From positions 372,001 through 436,000 of the forward strand of contig NW_027469119.1 in assembly GCF_051020765.1 (NCBI RefSeq): a stretch of DNA of 64,000 nt. The letters are read 5' to 3'. The notes under the pieces are model-generated. The model made no database searches, was not told the DNA's origin, and saw only the letters and a program-made list of their open reading frames with translations. The DNA is from Lasioglossum baleicum (taxonomy: Eukaryota; Arthropoda; Insecta; Hymenoptera; Halictidae). The position numbers and the translations under genes were made by a program. Shown here piece after piece: positions 9,351 to 20,200 of this stretch. Position 1 is the stretch's first letter. Each line of letters opens with the position of its first letter.

Positions 9351-11464
9351 AAGTTCATTCAACAATGCAATTTATACGAGAGAACAGAAAGTTTCCACCG
9401 AAGAAACAAACGTAATTACACAAAAAAATTTTTTTTCGATTTTTTTAAAATAAAAAGAAAATTAAAAAAAAAATTTTTTTGTACCTTACGATGATGTTTC
9501 TGCTTACAATAATCGAAAATTATCCCAATGCAAGAGTGAGTTAATCATCTCTACTCCCGAGAATACATTTTCAAAGAATATCGATGAAAGTACAAAAAAA
9601 AATTTATATTACAATCTTTAAAATAACCAATCAGTTCAGAACGAATTATTAACTGACAAGGGAACATATTCAGATGCGAAATTCGGATTTTGATAAAACT
9701 TTGGGAGTTTATAGTTCTTTGAAAAATATTTGACACGTATTTTTTTTATCGGCAACCATCCACTTTGAAGGGGTGAAAACAGCCCTCAAAGTTGGGGGTC
9801 AAAACCATATTTTTTGAGATATCTCGGAAACCAGAGGTCGAAAAAATTTGAATTTTTTTTTAAATTGTGTGTTTTCAATGGGCAATGTAGTCGCGCAAGA
9901 AAATATTAACAAAAGTTTTTTGTTTAAACAATATATTAAAAATTTGATTTCTTTTTGTAGTTCCTCTTATTTATTGTTAGTTAATTTTAAAGTAAACTTG
10001 GGTGCGTGATCTTTGATCCAAAATAGGGGATACATGTTTCAGGATTTTCTTTTTTTTGCCATTTAACAATAATTATGCATAATGGAATATAGTCTTGCAC
10101 CTGGCGTGTGGGGGAATTCTGGCTTGTTTTATCGAAATATAAGCATTTAGTATAAACGTATATAGTATTTTAAACAATACCACTGGATTACATGTCGTTT
10201 ATTGTTTTATCAGCAGCTAAAGAAGGTGGCGTAGGTACCAGCGTGACGCGGAGCTAATTACCGCGGCGGAGTAAGGGTACCGACTGGTATGTATAGCCAA
10301 TTCGTCTGCGAATTTCTGCGGTCGTTGGGCTTTCGGTCAAAATATACCTGGAGCCTTTTCAAATACACTGTGGATCCTTCAAATAATTTCCTTTTACTGA
10401 TTGTTTATTTTTAGATTCGTTTTTACAAACATGAAGGTCAATCTGATGAACATTATAAACATTTTGATGGAAACATATCACAGCAATCATAACAAGGAAA
10501 CACCCAACAACCGGAGAAATTTGCAGGAGAATTGGCTATACATACCAGTCGATACCCTTACTCCGCCGCGATAATTAGCATCGCGTCACGCTGGTACCTA
10601 CGCCACCTTCTTTAGCTGCTGATAAAACAATAAACGACATGTAATCCAGTGGTATTGTTTAAAATACTATATACGTTTATACTAAATGCTTATATTTCGA
10701 TAAAACAAGCCAGAATTCCCCCACACGCCAGGTGCAAGACTATATTCCATTATGCATAATTATTGTTAAATGGCAAAAAAAAGAAAATCCTGAAACATGT
10801 ATCCCCTATTTTGGATCAAAGATCACGCACCCAAGTTTACTTTAAAATTAACTAACAATAAATAAGAGGAACTACAAAAAGAAATCAAATTTTTAATATA
10901 TTGTTTAAACAAAAAACTTTTGTTAATATTTTCTTGCGCGACTACATTGCCCATTGAAAACACACAATTTAAAAAAAAATTCAAATTTTTTCGACCTCTG
11001 GTTTCCGAGATATCTCAAAAAATATGGTTTTGACCCCCAACTTTGAGGGCTGTTTTCACCCCTTCAAAGTGGATGGTTGCCGATAAAAAAAATACGTGTC
11101 AAATATTTTTCAAAGAACTATAAACTCCCAAAGTTTTATCAAAATCCGAATTTCGCATCTGAATATGTTCCCTTGTCAGTTAATAATTCGTTCTGAACTG
11201 ATTGGTTATTTTAAAGATTGTAATATAAATTTTTTTTTGTACTTTCATCGATATTCTTTGAAAATGTATTCTCGGGAGTAGAGATGATTAACTCACTCTT
11301 GCATTGGGATAATTTTCGATTATTGTAAGCAGAAACATCATCGTAAGGTACAAAAAAATTTTTTTTTTAATTTTCTTTTTATTTTAAAAAAATCGAAAAA
11401 AAATTTTTTTGTGTAATTACGTTTGTTTCTTCGGTGGAAACTTTCTGTTCTCTCGTATAAATTG
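9351..11464. repeat. Large palindrome: arms 9,351-10,320 and 10,480-11,464
   Basis: The left arm read forward and the right arm read backward are nearly identical for about 970 bp, around a 160-bp spacer (10,321-10,479). The outer end of the right arm continues at 16,001 beyond BEL element 1 and then into LTR-G at 16,022, so the true arms run 8,849-10,320 and 10,480-16,524 once the BEL is discounted. The arms carry Helitron-related sequence, also seen at 63,138-63,440 as a single copy. Short open frames inside (for example 9,551-9,736) are edges of the helicase region. Confidence 0.85.
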
Positions 11465-11996
11465 TGTTTGGGATTGGTCACGCGTGTCGTAGGATCGTGA
11501 CGCACGATCCACCACGCAGCCCGCGTATTGGCTGATCCTTGCGACATCGCGAGGATCGATGATCGATTAGCAGCGCGCCGCGCTATAGGCTATCGCCGTC
11601 GGATCGATTATCGACTGGGCTAATACAGTTTCTATTGGCCCAGCGGTTCGTATCGCAAAGTCATCGTTCCGACGGTGAGAGAGAACTTCTCGCTGCTGGT
11701 CGATCTAAATCAATCGTTAATTAGCATCGGTACGAAAACGTCGCGCGTCGTTGCACCCGGTTTTCTCGGCTAGTTCGATTCGAATCTCGCTAAATTCTCA
11801 GCTACGCTGCTGTGAATCATTAAGTCTCACCAAAGTACATTGTTCTGTTCTTTATTCGCTCTAGTCAACTTTACAATTTGGCTAGAGATCTGTACATAGT
11901 TTGTATAAAGTGTTTTGTCGCGACTAACCGCAAGACGGGAATAAAGTGTGCTCGTCCAAATTCTGTGAGTGTTCTTATCCCGTCCAGTCCGTAACA
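11465..11996 (+). repeat. BEL element 1, 5' LTR
   Basis: It runs TGTTTGGG...CCGTAACA and contains a perfect 8-bp hairpin (GGATCGTG/CACGATCC, loop ACG) at 11,492-11,510 and further inverted repeats. A polyadenylation-like AATAAA is near 11,940. The leader after it starts TTTGGTCCTTCGAGCC, also similar to the start of BEL 2. Confidence 0.9.
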
Positions 11997-12093
11997 TTTG
12001 GTCCTTCGAGCCGGATACAGTGCTGCAGTTCACTGGAAAATTTACAAAGTGATTTTTTAACCGTTGTGCGTTTGAAATCGCGAATCAAAAACA

Positions 12094-13530
12094 ATGGCTG
12101 ACCTTGTCAGTAATCAGCAGCTCATCGGCCAACGGATTTCCAGACTCGTTTCAACCATCAAAAAACGGGGAAAGGCCAACATTTCGCTGGGATTCCTGCA
12201 AGCTGGCCTGACTACCCTCCAAGAATTATGGTCTGATTATCGAGAGGGAGATTCCGCCATCAGAGCCGCTGCTGAAAGGGATCAGAAATTAAGAGAAAGT
12301 GCGTACATCAAGGAAGACGAGTACGACGATGTGCAACAGATCCACATGGAACAGTACGAATTGCTGCAAGACATGATTTCGGACCTCAGGGCCTCAGCTA
12401 CCGTTAGAGAATCTCCAAATTCAAACGCAACGGTCGGCGAGACGGTCACGCAAAGGTCGATCGGAAATCAACGACTTGTCGCGCAACGACTCTCCCGCGT
12501 TCTGGTCAACTTGAAGAGGAGAGGGAAGGCTAACATCACGCTGGGAACACTTCATGCTTGTCGAGACAGCATTGCAGAACTCTGGGATGACTACTGCAAG
12601 GGTGATTCCGAAATCAGAGCAGCCTCTCAAACTGATGCTACCCTGAAGAAGAGCCCTTATCTCAGGAACGATGAATTCAGCACTACTCGACTGAATTACT
12701 TCGAGCAGATCGAATCTTTACAAGACTTGATCGACGAACTCAAGGCTGCGGCGACCGTTACGAAGTCGGCGACTTCAAATTCAACTGTCGTCGACGCTAC
12801 CTCTGCAAGGTCACGCGCTGCGCTGTCAACATCTTCACTTCCAACGTTCGCGGGTCACATCAAGGACTGGCCAGCATTTCGCGAACTGTTTACTTCACTT
12901 GTCGCAAGTGACCCATCGCTGTCCTCACTGGAACGTCTTCATTATTTGAAGAAGTGTTTGCAAGGCGACGCCGCTACTCTCATCACGCACGTTGAACCGC
13001 ATTCATCTGACTTCCAAGTGGTTTGGGAAAAACTGAGCCATCTCTACCACAATCGCAGGCTTTGGACACAAGCCCAATCTGCAACACTGACCGACAGGAT
13101 GTACCAGGCAATACACGGTCATCCTGATGGTCCAAACTGGCAGCTGATCGGAAGGAGACTTGAGCTGAAATTAAAATTCTGGGATTACGAGGTGAGCACT
13201 ATCACTCGTGGTCTAGTTTATGCACCGTACCTTGCAACCAGATGCCAGTACCAACTCGGCAAGGTGGAGGAGCGTCACCACCCACGTGGCTCTCGCTTCC
13301 CCAGGAGGGTCAACGACGTTGCTGATCTTCTGCCCGAAGCGGAAACACATCCTGAGGCTGGACCTAAGTCGCAGGAGCTTCAAGAGCTCCTCATGGCGGG
13401 CGGGACTCCACGTCGCAAGTGGGCATCCCGCTGCAGGAGTCGTCCGGACAGGATTTCCACCTCCTTCTTTGGCAGCAACTGGTTTTCTTCCTCGGACTGC
13501 TGTCGATGCACCGCTTCCACATCTCGCTGA
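12094..13530 (+). CDS. gag: BEL/Pao Gag with a duplicated N-terminal domain
   Basis: The first about 235 residues are two copies of one roughly 113-residue helical domain: residues 7-117 (QLIGQRISRLVSTIKKRGKA, ELWSDYREGDSAIRAA) and about 120-232 (RLVAQRLSRVLVNLKRRGKA, ELWDDYCKGDSEIRAA). A DUF1759-type Pao Gag core follows (LPTFAGHIKDWPAFRELF, LERLHYLKKCLQGDAATLI). After about residue 345 the frame leaves known Gag sequence and runs into the repeat region, so the C-terminal end is not native. No protease follows. The frame is otherwise open with a good ATG about 100 bp past the LTR. Confidence 0.85.
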   Translation: MADLVSNQQLIGQRISRLVSTIKKRGKANISLGFLQAGLTTLQELWSDYREGDSAIRAAAERDQKLRESAYIKEDEYDDVQQIHMEQYELLQDMISDLRASATVRESPNSNATVGETVTQRSIGNQRLVAQRLSRVLVNLKRRGKANITLGTLHACRDSIAELWDDYCKGDSEIRAASQTDATLKKSPYLRNDEFSTTRLNYFEQIESLQDLIDELKAAATVTKSATSNSTVVDATSARSRAALSTSSLPTFAGHIKDWPAFRELFTSLVASDPSLSSLERLHYLKKCLQGDAATLITHVEPHSSDFQVVWEKLSHLYHNRRLWTQAQSATLTDRMYQAIHGHPDGPNWQLIGRRLELKLKFWDYEVSTITRGLVYAPYLATRCQYQLGKVEERHHPRGSRFPRRVNDVADLLPEAETHPEAGPKSQELQELLMAGGTPRRKWASRCRSRPDRISTSFFGSNWFSSSDCCRCTASTSR

Positions 13531-13532
13531 TC

Positions 13533-14303
13533 CTCTGCGTTCCTCGAGTCCGCTGCGCTCGACGGAACATCCCTACCGGGACTCTATTCATCTGACTACA
13601 GTCAGATTAACACTTCTCACTGGGACTCTGCGTTCCTCGAGCCCGCTGCGCTCGACGGAACATCTCTACCGGGGCTCTACTCCTCTGAATGCTGTCAGGT
13701 CACCACTTCTCGCTGGAACTCTGCGTTCCCCGAGCCAGTTGCGCTCGACGGAACATCTCTGCCGGGGCTCTATTCCTCTGACTGCTTTCCAATCACCGCA
13801 TCATCAACACTCTGGAGTTCTGGGTTCCCCGAGCTAGCTGCGCTCGGCGGAACATATCTACTTCATGTATCCCCTCCGGCTAAGTTGTGGGTCGAAGCTG
13901 CCCACAAACGATGCCAGCATGGGGGGACACAAACTCCTTTTGCAACTCTATTACAGAATCGCTGGAGCCATAGCCGTCTTCCATCAGAGGGCTTGATCCG
14001 CAGGACGGGGGGGCTTCCACATTACTCGTGGGCCTCCCACTCCAGGAGTCCTCTGGATGGCTACTTCACCTCCGAGCTGAAAGGAGTCGGCAGATGGGAC
14101 TCGCTCATCTCTCACAGCTACTTCGGCATCAACTGTCTCTCTCGCTCTGACCGTTGTCGGAACATTACAGCTACTCTTCTCCGGAACTCTGGATTCCCCG
14201 AGCCCGCTGCGCTCGGCGGAACATCTCCGTTGTACGTATCCCCTCTGGCGAAGTCGTGGGTCGAAGCTGCCCACAACCGACGCCTGCAGGGGGGGACACA
14301 ACC
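13533..14303 (+). repeat. Approximately 93-bp tandem repeats in BEL element 1
   Basis: Units start at about 13,533, 13,626, 13,720 and 13,810, with a further longer unit at about 14,180 that repeats 13,815-13,938. Each holds a short inverted repeat around gctgcg (for example TCGAG...CTCGA or CCGAG...CTCGG) and cggaacat. The open frames crossing this block do not resemble proteins. Confidence 0.85.
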
Positions 14304-14699
14304 TCCCCTGGCAACGCCACGCCAGGAGTGCAGGATCCTCCGCGGTCGTCAGTCGGTAAAATTCTGTATCGTTCGTGGCACCGTTAGTTTACTCTGGAAA
14401 GGGCAAACTGCCCGACCTAAAATCGAAAAATCTCCAGTTAGCGCTAATCACGTCTTCTCTTGCAGATCTGGAAACTATTATGTTCCACCTACGCACCTTC
14501 GATCCAGGCAGGATCGTGGTCAGCGGAACTCCAGGGAAAGCCTCTCCTGGAAATCGAATCTCACTTTCTCTTCACTCTTTGAAGAAAGCTGTAAAGCTGC
14601 CATCTACGCAGCCAAGCACCACCTACGCAGGATCATCGAAGAGCAGTTACGGTACTTCGAGGAGCTGACCACGCTCCTGACTGGTATCGAAGCTTGCTG

Positions 14700-15060
14700 T
14701 CTCTTTAAACTTGTACTCACGTTCACAGACGACTCCGAGGATCCAGTAACTCTAACGCCTGGGTACCACTTGATCGGGGAACCGCTCACTGCTAGCCCCG
14801 AGCCCAGCCTCGAGGACCTCCCATCATCTCGTTTATCTCGGTGGCAATCAATCCAGCAGATACAACATTTTTGGAAGCTCTGGTCTCGGGAGTACTTAAA
14901 CTCTCGTCAAACTCGAGGCAACGGCACAAGTACAAGACACGAATCAAAGCCGGAGTCCTCTGTCTTCTCGAAAGTGATTAATTCTTCCGCCTACTCAATG
15001 GCCTCTCGTTCGCGTGATACTCGTGCACCCGGGACCAGACGCTTTCCTTCGAGTCGCTAC
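14700..15060 (+). pseudogene. BEL/Pao integrase C-terminal tail (DUF5641-like)
   Basis: The frame includes PVTLTPGYHLIGEPLTASPEP, then LSRWQSIQQIQHFWKLWSREYL and NSRQTRGNGTS, the typical end of Pao integrases after the catalytic core. The core itself, with its DDE residues, is absent. The surrounding open frame (13,885-15,288) fuses it to the tandem-repeat region. The remainder to 15,468 looks like 3' untranslated sequence with a short purine-rich stretch before the 3' LTR. Confidence 0.8.
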
Positions 15061-15468
15061 AGCCCGCACTGCCAAGTCTCAATTTCTTCGTCCGGTTCAC
15101 GAATTAAGCCTCTGCTGACACCGACGATGCTGAGACGAATGCTGGAGGGGTCCCCGAGGCAGGCTTATCACGTGGTGCTCCCGATTCGCACCTGCGAAAT
15201 TTCAACCACACTGCTTAATTGTAGGTTAAGCATTTCACTAATTGGGTCACACACTACTTTACATTCGTCGCTCAGTGAAGTAGAGTAGTTTTCACTCACC
15301 TCATTGTCCAACTGCATATGAATTGTACTCTTCTCGTCAATACTCATCACTGTACATTTTCCATTTATTCACTCGCGTCTCATTGTTTATAGCTTCGGTT
15401 ACTACGCCGCGCGTTTCCGACCCATTCATCCTTCTCAATTTCGTCAATGAATGACGAGGCGGGCGGAA

Positions 15469-16000
15469 TGTTTGGGATTGGTCACGCGTGTCGTAGGATC
15501 GTGACGCACGATCCACCACGCAGCCTGCGTATTGGCTGATCCTTGCGACATCGCGAGGATCGATGATCGATTAGCAGCGCGCCGCGCTATAGGCTATCGC
15601 CGTCGGATCGATTATCGACTGGGCTAATACAGTTTCTATTGGCCCAGCGGTTCGTATCGCAAAGTCATCGTTCCGACGGTGAGAGAGAACTTCTCGCTGC
15701 TGGTCGATCTAAATCAATCGTTAATTAGCATCGGTACGAAAACGTCGCGCGTCGTTGCACCCGGTTTTCTCGGCTAGTTCGATTCGAATCTCGCTAAATT
15801 CTCAGCTACGCTGCTGTGAATCATTAAGTCTCACAAAAGTACATTGTTCTGTTCTTTATTCGCTCTAGTCAACTTTACAATTTGGCTAGAGATCTGTACA
15901 TAGTTTGTATAAAGTGTTTTGTCGCGACTAACCGCAAGACGGGAATAAAGTGTGCTCGTCCAAATTCTGTGAGTGTTCTTATCCCGTCCAATCCGTAACA
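15469..16000 (+). repeat. BEL element 1, 3' LTR
   Basis: It matches the 5' LTR over its full 532 bp with very few differences and ends AACA next to the attg target duplication. Confidence 0.92.
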
Positions 16001-16021
16001 ATTGCATTGTTGAATGAACTT

Positions 16022-17066
16022 TGTAACACGGGCCGGTTGGGAGAGAGCCGACTCAGTCGATCGTACAGGGTTCTTCGAGCCGCGAATGAATACTCCGGGT
16101 GGTAAAAACAAAGCAAAGGTTTATTAGAGAACACAGCCGATAACGGAGGTATAATACAGTATACGCGGACCCTCCTCGTTGACCGAACGTTGGTAGACTC
16201 GGAGACGTGTCACGGCGGTAGACAGGATACGCGGTACGAGTCGTGACGGACGCGAACAACGGCGGACAGTGAACAACGGTGATCGCGAGGAGCGGACGGT
16301 GTATCGGCGGCGGACGTACCTTACTTCCTAACGCGGTACATGAACTACTAACGGGCGCGGCTTACTGACTAACGCGGTACATTTCCTATTGACGGGCGCG
16401 GCTTACTGGCTAACGCGGTACCTTAACTATTGACGGGCGCGGCTTACTGGCTAACCCGAACATCTATTCTCGCGCGGACTCGCTGACGCAGGGCGCTTAT
16501 ATGTTATCGCTCGTTCGCTCGCAGAACATTGTACGGTTCTTCTATTCACGCGGTAGCGGTGCGAAGGTGCAGGTGTGAGCGGGATGGTAGTTTGCTTGCC
16601 ACTTTCGCAACTGAGCGTCGGGGATTCCCGATGTCTTTCGACTCTCGAGCGGGTCAGAGTCCCGGGTGCTTTCGCCTCCCGAGAAAGGATGTCCTGCGGC
16701 TTTCGCGACTAGACAAGGGCGACCACTTTCGTATGTCGCGGAAGGGTCTCCCGGTTTCTTTCGAAGTCCGGGCCTCGGAATCGTGGATCGTGGATAGGTG
16801 CAGGAGTGTTCTTTGCTGGTCGCTTGGTCAGGCGTGGTATTGCCACATCTGCTCATGCTTCGGCTCAGAACGATTTTTCCGGTATCGGCGTGCCGTATTT
16901 ATACTGCTCCCGGTTCGTCTTGACTCGCGAGAAACTGCGAGCTCGCGGTGGCCGCCTTGCGGCCGCCGCGCGAATTGGCGTGTCGCGATCTCGCGTCGCG
17001 CCGCGGTTTTCGTTTGTTAGCCTACGTTCAGGGGCGACGTGTCTCGCGTCTAATGCGATCGTCACA
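16022..17066 (-). repeat. LTR-G, complete 3' LTR of gypsy-G
   Basis: Minus-strand start TGTGACGATCG at 17,066 directly follows a polypurine tract (GAAGAAAGAGGGGGA). The end is GTGTTACA at 16,022, so length is about 1,045 bp. TATA-like motifs are at about 16,900 (TATAAATA) and 16,497 (ATATAAG). It has the 42-bp array at 16,321-16,455. Frames open on either strand here are GC-rich noise. Confidence 0.8.
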
Positions 17067-17081
17067 TCCCCCTCTTTCTTC
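17067..17081 (-). promoter_or_regulatory. Polypurine tract of gypsy-G
   Basis: GAAGAAAGAGGGGGA read on the minus strand immediately precedes TGTGAC of the 3' LTR, the expected plus-strand priming site. Confidence 0.75.
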
Positions 17082-17246
17082 GGGGCGCGAGACTTTCCCC
17101 TGCTCTGTTTGCGGTTTTTCGCTAGTCTATATTGTGAAACATAACTTTATTTCTTGTTACAAAATACGGCATCTAGTCTAATGCTATGTAGGAACTTTTG
17201 TCTTATAACTAGGAACACGTGAGCACTTAATCTAACTTATGTATGT

Positions 17247-20200
17247 CTAACTTATATTTAGTTGCCTCTTGGGTCCTCGTGGCGCCTGTATCGGATGTAT
17301 TGTACGCCCTCCGCGTGCATCCGGATGAGGATCCAGCCTCCTGTAACTGGGAGGCGGTACGCGTGCCTCCATCGCAGGTTGTCGACTCGTACTAGGTACG
17401 AGTCCGGGGCCTCGGCTGGTACGACGTGTTGGGGGAGGGATCGTCGCTGTGGTTGGCTTTGGGTGGGCGGTGGCAGGGGGGGTGCTGGCCTCGGTGCTGC
17501 TTGGTCGGATGGTGGGGGGTGTGCTGGCCTTGGTGCTGATTTGGTGGGCGGAGGTGGGGCGGCGGCTGGCCTTGGTGCTGATTTGGTGGGCGGGGGTGGG
17601 GCGGCGGCTGGCTTCGGTGTTGCCTGGGCTGGTGGGAGCGGTGTGCTGGCTGGCCCTGGTGTAGCCGATGGTCCTGCCCCGGACTGCATCGGCATAGGTG
17701 GCTGGTGCTGTCCTGGAGTTCTCCTTCTCGGCGCTGACCCTGCTCCGGCCTTGGGTAAGGCTCTTCGCTTCGGTGGCGCCTTGGTTATCGGCCGTTTTGC
17801 TCCCGCCGTTTTTGTGGCGCTCTGTTGGAGCTTGCTCCGTTCCGCCGGTGACGCAGTGCCCTTCCTTACCGGCGGGCCGGTCGGGATTGGCGGTGGTGGT
17901 GGTGATGGCGGTAATGCCGGGAGGAGGTCTGGTCGCCCCTCGTAGCTGGCGATTAATTCGTCCAGCTCCCTTAGCCCGTCTTCCAGGCTGAACTCTGGTG
18001 GGGTGGGGTCTGTGGTCTTCACCCCCGCTTTGTCCACTTTCCTCTGCTGGTCGCTGGAGGGAGCGTGGCTGTGCGAGGCTATGTTGCTCGCGGTCCCTCC
18101 TGCTGCTACTTCCATCAGCTGGTGTTCTCCTCGCGGAGGTGGCCGAACTTTTGTCGGCGGCCCGCGTGCTTTGCCTGGCCATGGTGCGGAGCCGTCCCGT
18201 ATCCTCTCCCGGATTTTGGCCTCCATGGGTCGGTCGGCCTTCTCCGGCTTCATCGGGATCGCCGTTTTCTTTGTGGCCTCGTGGTGTGATCGCTTCGACA
18301 TCGTTTGGCTTACTGATCTTTTCGCTGAGCTCGTCGTTGCTTATATAGCCGGTGGGGGTTTCTTCTCTCGTTTCCCCTTCTCCTGCTTCGCACGGTTTCA
18401 AGTCCTGTACGTGGACCTGGTGTTGTCGCCCTCTACCGGATTGAATTGTCACTACTGTTGGCCCTACAATCGCGCGTACTTCGAACGGCCCCGAAAATTT
18501 TGGGGCTAGTTTGGCGCAGAGGCCTTCTGCGGCAACCGATAGATGGTGTTCCCTTCGCATTACTTTGTCGCCGATTTTCGGTTGCCATTTCCTGCGGCGC
18601 AAATTGTAATGTCGGCGCTGTGTTTCGGTTGCCTGTGCTTGTGCGTTGCGGGCCAATTGGTATGCGGTTGGGAGTCGGTTGATCGCTTGTTCCCGTTGTT
18701 CGTAGTCCTGTTTGGCCGCTTCTTCTCCCGGGTGTTCGGTTACTGGACGGTCCGTGCCGTGGCTGGCTAGTTCCCGGCCGTATGTCAGGTATGCGGGTGT
18801 TAATCCCGTGGCTCCGTGTTTTGCCGTATTGTATGCGAATGTTGCTGCGGCGATGGTTCGATCCCATGTCCGGTGATTGTCAGTGGCGAACTGTGCGATG
18901 ATGGTTTTTAGGACGCGATTTGTTCGTTCCACCGGGTTACACTGTGGTGTGTACGGTGGGGTTTTCCGGTGTTTGACTCCGTATCGTTGGAGTAGCGTCC
19001 GAAACTCGCGGCTTTCGAACTGGCGTCCATTGTCTGTAATTGCCATGCGGGGGCACCCATGTCTTAGTATTACGAGCTCCTCGAATGCCCGAGTGACGGC
19101 GGGCGCTGTTGCTTGTCGCAAGGGTCGGACCTCGGCCCACTTGCTGAACTTGTCTTGGATCACTATTAATGTTGTGTATCCTTGACTTGTCCGAGGTAAT
19201 GGTCCAATGAGGTCCGCGGTGACGACATCCCATGGTCCTACGACCGGCGTGGTGAACATTTCTCCTGCTGGTGCCTGTTGTATGGCTTTATATTGGAGAC
19301 AACTGCTACAACGTCGCACATACTTGGCTGCCTCCTGGCGCATCCGTGGCCAGTGATATCGCTGGGGTAATCGTGCGATTGTTTTGGCCGTGCCCAGGTG
19401 CCCGGCGGTTGGGTCATCGTGCATTTGTTGCAGGATCGCTGTTCGTTCCTCGGCGGGGATGCATCTTTTCCATTCCCACTCCGGTCGTAGCCCAGTGTCG
19501 TCTGGTATCCGGCGGTAGATCTGTCCCTGGTGTTGACGGTACTCCGGGTAGTGTTCCGGGTTTTCTTCCACTCCCTTCTTTATTTGGTGGTACCAGGTAT
19601 CTTGTGCCTGTTCTACGAGGCCCAAATCGTCCGGTTGTCTTGAGAGTGCGTCGGCTACGAAATTTTGCTCGCCCCGGCGGTATTGTATCGTAAAATCGTA
19701 TTGCTGGAGCTCTAATCCCCAGCGGGCGAGTCTTCCTGACGGATTCTCGATCCGTCGTAGCCATTGGAGGGCCTGGTGATCGGTTATCACTGTGAAGTGA
19801 TATCCCTCCAGATATGGTCGCATTTTCCGAATTCCCCAGACTACTGCCAGACACTCTTGTTCTGTGACCGTGTAGTTTCTTTCTGCTTTGTTTAGTGTGC
19901 GGCTGGCATATGCGATCACTTTCTCCTCCCCGTTTATTTCCTGTGTGAGGACTACTCCGAGTCCCTGTCCGCTGGCGTCGGTCTGTAGGATAAACGGTTT
20001 GTCGAAGTTCGGGCAGGTTAGAACTGGCGCCTGTGCTAATTGAGTCCGGAGGGCCTCGAACGCGTTGTTCTCTGTTTCTCCCCATTTCCAGCCTCTGCGT
20101 TTTTGCAGTAGCTGATGTAATGGTTCCGCGGTGTTGGCGAAGTGTGTTATATACCGACGATACCACGATACCATACCTAGAAACCGGCGGAGTTCTTTCA

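Larger units (their letters stand above)
11465..16000 (+). mobile_element. BEL/Pao element 1, internally deleted
   Basis: It has two 532-bp LTRs (11,465-11,996 and 15,469-16,000) that start TGTT, end AACA and are almost identical. It is flanked by attg at 11,461-11,464 and 16,001-16,004. The uninterrupted target sequence exists at 9,365-9,380 and 63,150-63,165, proving insertion into the palindrome arm. The interior holds an intact-looking gag, a tandem-repeat region and the C-terminal end of integrase. Protease, RT and RNase H are missing. The nearly identical LTRs suggest a recent insertion of a non-autonomous copy. Confidence 0.92.

Noticed and set aside
13220..13837. 205-codon frame with internal repeats
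   Set aside because: It is a reading of the 93-bp tandem repeats of BEL 1 in a second frame.
16529..17181. Several open frames of 60-160 codons on both strands
   Set aside because: They lie inside LTR-G, overlap each other in all frames and show Arg/Ser-rich noise typical of GC-rich DNA.
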